Source: Yersinia aleksiciae (lineage in GTDB: Bacteria; Pseudomonadota; Gammaproteobacteria; Enterobacterales; Enterobacteriaceae). From it: a stretch of DNA of 64,000 nt. The notes beneath the pieces are model-generated. The model was not told the DNA's origin. It ran no database searches and was given only the letters and a program-made list of their open reading frames with translations. Made by a program: the position numbers and the translations under genes. Positions within the stretch are counted from its first letter, which is position 1. The number at the start of each line of letters is the position of its first letter. Positions 60,241-64,000 of the stretch are shown here, in pieces. The stretch covers positions 2,396,073 through 2,460,072 of the forward strand of contig NZ_CP011975.1 in the NCBI RefSeq assembly GCF_001047675.1. The letters run 5' to 3'.

Positions 60241-60586
60241 AATTTTTTATTCAATCCTAACTTAATTATCCACAGCCATGTCATGTGCTGTACCGCGTTC
60301 TACACACAATGTATTAACTTCTTCAACAGAGTTATCCACAATTTCTGTTCTTTTTGTATTCAGCTCATAATTTGAACGATTCTATTTCCTGTTTTTTATC
60401 TGTTTGATTTAACGAAATATATTTTTATGTGAAAACGTTATGCTGATCACTTGTGCTTTTTTTTGCGCTTGATTGCCAAGGCGTTTTTATTTTTATGCAC
60501 AGGAAAAGTCCGAGCTTATTCATGACCGAAATAATAGAAAAAGTGATACCTAACCGCATTTAGTTTCAGGTTATTAAGGGGGGATC
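60241..60586. other. DnaA-box region at the datA position
   Basis: 346 bp of AT-rich sequence with no gene. DnaA boxes, all on the plus strand: TTATCCACA at 60266-60274 and 60332-60340, and TTATGCACA at 60493-60501. In E. coli the DnaA-titrating locus datA lies between glyY and queG, the same gene interval. Function as datA is an inference; I saw no clear IHF site. Confidence 0.6.
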
Positions 60587-61735
60587 TCAGGCGTCGCGTG
60601 GCAGGCCCTTTTCAATGGCCCTCACCAGCCGTTTTTTCTGTGGTGATTGGACATCCACAATCAGTGTAGACCGTCTTTTCAATTGTTGTGATATTGCCCA
60701 ATCAATATGTTCATCCAGCATCGGGTGCATACCTCGGCGCGCTTCCAGTGCCAACACAATAGTATCGAGATAGGGCGCATTCCCCAGCGCGACTGATATA
60801 TTGCGTAGCCAGCGTAGGTGACCAATACGCCTGATGGCAGAACCTTCTGTTACTCGCAAAAATTTCTCTTCATTCCAGGCAAATAGATCCAGTAACTCTG
60901 GCGTATGCAGCACGGCGCGCGGGCTGAAATCTTCTTCATCCGTTAATTGGGAGAAGCGGTTCCAAGGGCAGATGAGCTGGCAATCATCACAGCCATAAAT
61001 GCGATTGCCCATCAGTGGACGAAATTCTTCAGGTATCGCCCCTTCTAACTCAATGGTCAGATAGGAGATACAGCGGCGCGCATCAACGGTGTAGGGGGCA
61101 ACGATGGCCCCCGTCGGGCAGGTGGTGATGCAGGCGACACAGCGGCCACATTGCTCTTCTTGCGGTTTATCGACGGGTAGCGGCAGATCAATTAGCAACT
61201 CACCCAGGAAGAACCAGGAGCCAGCATCACGATTTAAAATCAGTGAGTGCTTACCAACCCAGCCAATTCCCGCTTTGGCTGCCAATGAGCGCTCCATAAT
61301 TGGCGCAGAGTCGACGAACGGACGGAAATTGATCGCTTGCTGCTCAAGGCAATAGCTTTGGATCTGGTCACCCAATTTTTTCAGCCGCTGGCGCAATAAT
61401 TTATGGTAGTCACGGCCCAATGCGTAACGGCTCACATAACCTAAAGATGAATCTTTCAATGTGCTGGCAAATGCCGCCTTGGCTGGCAGATAATTCATCC
61501 GCACACTGATCACCCGTAACGTCCCTGGCAATAACTCATGGGGCCGGGCGCGCAACATACCGTGGCGGGCCATCCAAGCCATTTCACCATGATATTGTTT
61601 ATCAAGCCAAGCCTGCAAACGCGGTTCTTCCGCAGACAAATCAGTATCGCAAATACCAACTTGCTGGAAACCTAGCGATTGCCCCCATTGCTTGATATGT
61701 TGGGCTAATTGATTCAAATCGAGGGGGTGTGTCAT
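60587..61735 (-). CDS. queG: Epoxyqueuosine reductase
   Basis: 382-residue cobalamin and iron-sulfur enzyme for the last step of queuosine synthesis in tRNA. Two [4Fe-4S] clusters are bound by CGRCVACITTCPTGAI and CDDCQLICPWN with an earlier Cys. SLGYVSRYALGRDYHKLLR and GWVGKHSLILNRDAGSWFFL are family motifs. The start codon overlaps the divergent nnr start by 2 bp (CATG). Confidence 0.95.
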   Translation of the reverse strand: MTHPLDLNQLAQHIKQWGQSLGFQQVGICDTDLSAEEPRLQAWLDKQYHGEMAWMARHGMLRARPHELLPGTLRVISVRMNYLPAKAAFASTLKDSSLGYVSRYALGRDYHKLLRQRLKKLGDQIQSYCLEQQAINFRPFVDSAPIMERSLAAKAGIGWVGKHSLILNRDAGSWFFLGELLIDLPLPVDKPQEEQCGRCVACITTCPTGAIVAPYTVDARRCISYLTIELEGAIPEEFRPLMGNRIYGCDDCQLICPWNRFSQLTDEEDFSPRAVLHTPELLDLFAWNEEKFLRVTEGSAIRRIGHLRWLRNISVALGNAPYLDTIVLALEARRGMHPMLDEHIDWAISQQLKRRSTLIVDVQSPQKKRLVRAIEKGLPRDA

Positions 61736-63248
61736 GACGGACCATAGTAAGAAACAAATCGGGGTTAGTTTACCACACTCTGTTTTTTCTGCGGACTGGG
61801 TGCGTCAGAACGAGGCTATCGCGGCGGCACACTTCTCCCTGAACCTATTTGATCTGATGGTCAGAGCCGGTGATGCGGCGTTTGAATTGGCACGTAAACA
61901 GTACCCAACTGCACGTCATTGGCTCATTTTATGCGGTCACGGTAATAACGGCGGCGATGGTTATATCGTGGCTAATCGGGCATTGGCGGCAGGGTTGAAT
62001 GTGACACTCATCGCCTGTCCGGGCAACCGTCCACTGCCTGCCGAAGCGCATCAGGCACAATCCCAGTGGCTAGCGGCAGGGGGAGTTATTAATCCGCCTG
62101 ATATACCATGGCCGTCACATGTCGATTTGATTATCGATGGCCTGTTGGGTATTGGCCTGCGTGCCGCGCCGCAAGGCGTTTATGCGACCCTCATTGATAC
62201 CGCGAACCGCCATCGGGCGGCGAAGATTGCCTTGGATATTCCTTCCGGACTCAGCGCTGACAGTGGTGCCGCCCCCGGTTCTGTCATTCGCGCGGACCAC
62301 ACCTTGACGTTTGTTGCGCTGAAGCCTGGTTTACTCACTGGGCAGGCCCGTGACTGGGTGGGCCATTTACACTGCAATGACTTGGGGCTGACGCAATGGC
62401 TGGCCGCTCAACCGGTGCAAATTGAGCGCATGACCGCTGAGCATCTGCCGCAATGGCTCAGACCGCGCCGCCCCTGCGCCCATAAAGGAGAACATGGACG
62501 ATTGTTATTGGTCGGTGGTGACAAAGGACTGGGGGGCGCGATTCGGATGGCAGGTGAGGCTGCGTTGCGTAGCGGCGCTGGGCTGGTGCGAGTGCTCACT
62601 CACATTGAGCATGTGGCACCGATTCTGGCCGCTCGTCCAGAGTTGATGGTGCAGGAATTAACCGATGAAACCCTTGAGCAAAGTATTCGCTGGGCTGATG
62701 TATTAGTGGTCGGTCCGGGGCTGGGGCAATCGGACTGGGGCAGGAATGCGCTGAATTTATTGCAACAAAGTGATAAACCAGCATTATGGGACGCAGATGC
62801 ACTCAACTTACTGGCATTAAATCCGCTGAAGCGTCAGAATCGAGTATTGACCCCGCATCCGGGGGAAGCCGCTCGTCTGCTTGGGTGCCGCGTCGCTGAT
62901 ATTGAGAGTGACCGCTTACTTTCCGCCCGTAACATCGTTAAACAATATGGTGGTGTGGTGGTTCTGAAAGGGGCTGGTACCCTGATTGCCAGTGAGCAGG
63001 GTGAGATGGCGATTGCGGATGTCGGTAATGCGGGTATGGCCTCCGGCGGCATGGGGGATATTCTGTCCGGCATTATTGGTAGTTTGATAGCACAAAAGCT
63101 GGTGCTGTATGATGCTGCCTGCGCGGGTTGTGTTGTGCATGGCGTTGCCGCAGACAAACTGGCTGAAGTTCAAGGCACCCGGGGTTTACTGGCCACAGAT
63201 TTGCTGCCAGTTATTCCGAAGTACGTTAATCCTGAGTTAGCAAGATAG
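61734..63248 (+). CDS. nnr: Bifunctional NAD(P)H-hydrate epimerase/dehydratase
   Basis: 504 residues repairing hydrated NAD(P)H. The N-terminal epimerase domain (about 1-220) contains [20 protein letters not shown]. The C-terminal ADP-dependent dehydratase (about 225-500) has [20 protein letters not shown] and [20 protein letters not shown]. The first gene of nnr-tsaE-amiB. Confidence 0.96.
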   Translation: MTDHSKKQIGVSLPHSVFSADWVRQNEAIAAAHFSLNLFDLMVRAGDAAFELARKQYPTARHWLILCGHGNNGGDGYIVANRALAAGLNVTLIACPGNRPLPAEAHQAQSQWLAAGGVINPPDIPWPSHVDLIIDGLLGIGLRAAPQGVYATLIDTANRHRAAKIALDIPSGLSADSGAAPGSVIRADHTLTFVALKPGLLTGQARDWVGHLHCNDLGLTQWLAAQPVQIERMTAEHLPQWLRPRRPCAHKGEHGRLLLVGGDKGLGGAIRMAGEAALRSGAGLVRVLTHIEHVAPILAARPELMVQELTDETLEQSIRWADVLVVGPGLGQSDWGRNALNLLQQSDKPALWDADALNLLALNPLKRQNRVLTPHPGEAARLLGCRVADIESDRLLSARNIVKQYGGVVVLKGAGTLIASEQGEMAIADVGNAGMASGGMGDILSGIIGSLIAQKLVLYDAACAGCVVHGVAADKLAEVQGTRGLLATDLLPVIPKYVNPELAR

Positions 63249-63258
63249 ATATCACAGA

Positions 63259-63729
63259 ATGAAAGAACTCGTTTTACCTTTGCCTGATGAGGCAGCGACC
63301 GTTGCATTAGGGGCCACTTTGGCCCATGCCTTCAATGGCGCCAGCGTTATTTATCTCTTCGGCGACTTAGGTGCCGGAAAAACGACCTTTAGCCGTGGCT
63401 TCCTTCAGGCCCTTGGCCACCTTGGGCATGTTAAAAGCCCCACTTATACCTTGGTTGAACCTTATGCGTTGACCCCAAGGCCGGTTTACCATTTTGACCT
63501 CTATCGTCTGGCTGATCCTGAAGAGCTGGAGTTTATGGGGATTCGCGATTATTTCGATAAACAGGCAATTTGTCTGGTGGAGTGGCCGCAGCAAGGGGCT
63601 GGCTTCCTGCCTCAGGCGGATGTTGAGCTGCATTTGGCTTATCAGGACGAAGGGCGTGAAGCTCGCCTGATGGCTATTTCTGATGCGGGTGCTGATGTGT
63701 TGCGCCGTTTAGCGGCTGTGCAAGGATAA
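63259..63729 (+). CDS. tsaE: tRNA threonylcarbamoyladenosine ATPase TsaE
   Basis: 156-residue P-loop protein needed for t6A modification with TsaB and TsaD. Walker [20 protein letters not shown], followed by [12 protein letters not shown] and [16 protein letters not shown]. Begins 10 bp after nnr. Confidence 0.96.
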   Translation: MKELVLPLPDEAATVALGATLAHAFNGASVIYLFGDLGAGKTTFSRGFLQALGHLGHVKSPTYTLVEPYALTPRPVYHFDLYRLADPEELEFMGIRDYFDKQAICLVEWPQQGAGFLPQADVELHLAYQDEGREARLMAISDAGADVLRRLAAVQG

Positions 63730-63736
63730 TTTGATA

Positions 63737-64000
63737 ATGATGCATGGCTTAATAAAATTGAATGGCATAGCGCGACTGAATCACTGGAAACGTGCATTGA
63801 CCGCTGTAGTGCTGGTGATGGTGGGGTTGTTCACCCTGCCTTCAGCATTGGCGATGAAACTGACCGATATTAAAGTCAACAATGGCCCAACTGAGAGCAG
63901 GGTTACGCTCAGTTTTGATGGCAAACCGATCTACGCCTTTTTCTCCTTAAACGGGCCAGAACGTGTGGTGTTGGATGTCCGCCAAAGTGGCAATCTTTCA
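63737..64000 (+). CDS. amiB: N-acetylmuramoyl-L-alanine amidase AmiB, N-terminal part
   Basis: The frame is open to the window end (88 codons). A signal peptide (LTAVVLVMVGLFTLPSALA) is followed by the start of an AMIN domain (KLTDIKVNNGPTESRVTLSF, then VVLDVRQSG), which targets septal peptidoglycan. Two adjacent ATGs (63737 and 63740) could start it. Position after tsaE supports amiB; the catalytic domain is outside. Confidence 0.9.
   Translation, partial: MMHGLIKLNGIARLNHWKRALTAVVLVMVGLFTLPSALAMKLTDIKVNNGPTESRVTLSFDGKPIYAFFSLNGPERVVLDVRQSGNLS

Overview
The window is chromosomal DNA of a Yersinia, more likely an environmental or enterocolitica-type species than Y. pestis. This rests on the hmuPRSTUV heme locus, Yersinia-style ERIC repeats, and a gene order that follows the E. 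coli 93-95 min backbone almost gene for gene: tRNA-Phe, yjdC, dsbD, cutA, dcuA, aspA, fxsA, groSL, yjeI, epmB, efp, ecn, sugE, blc, frdDCBA, epmA, mscM, psd, rsgA, orn, three tRNA-Gly, queG, nnr, tsaE, amiB. Names come from recognising protein sequences by eye; no search was run.

Layout. 1-0.26 kb: tail of a MocR/GntR-type regulator. 0.5-9.4 kb: a complete heme acquisition block on the minus strand, hmuPRSTUV (outer-membrane receptor, cytosolic heme protein, periplasmic binder, ABC importer) behind a perfect Fur box, and chuWXY (anaerobic heme degradation and trafficking) behind a second Fur box. 9.5-24.4 kb: an accessory island inside a direct repeat of about 510 bp made from the chuW promoter and 5' end. 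It contains the wreck of a cellulose (bcs) operon, an IS3-type tail, a nine-gene sugar operon (ddhD-ddhA-ddhB-ddhC-yerE-yerF-gtrA-gtrB-large membrane protein), an IS3-type element split by a full IS30, and a broken second chuW 5' end. 24.4-24.9 kb: tRNA-Phe followed by two 164-bp repeats that each carry its 3' end and its terminator.

25-36 kb: yjdC, then a galactarate/glucarate catabolic cluster (garLRK, cdaR, garD, garP) whose promoter regions share a 15-bp motif, then aegA. 36-47 kb: dsbD, cutA, a dcuA gene broken by a 20-bp tandem duplication, aspA, fxsA, groSL under a sigma-32 promoter, yjeI, and the EF-P pair epmB/efp. 47-57 kb: entericidin, a guanidine-II riboswitch with its gdx exporter, blc, frdABCD, epmA, tandem ERIC copies, mscM. 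57-64 kb: psd, rsgA, orn, three identical tRNA-Gly genes, a DnaA-box region at the position of E. coli datA, queG, nnr, tsaE and the start of amiB.

The most notable system is the sugar operon. Its first six products should make CDP-yersiniose A, a branched 3,6-dideoxyhexose. The last three resemble a phage-type Gtr apparatus: a GtrA flippase, a GtrB polyprenyl-phosphate sugar transferase and a large GT-C-like membrane protein. The inference is that a yersiniose residue is built on a lipid carrier and added to a surface glycan in the periplasm, from a locus beside tRNA-Phe instead of the usual hemH-gsk O-antigen locus.
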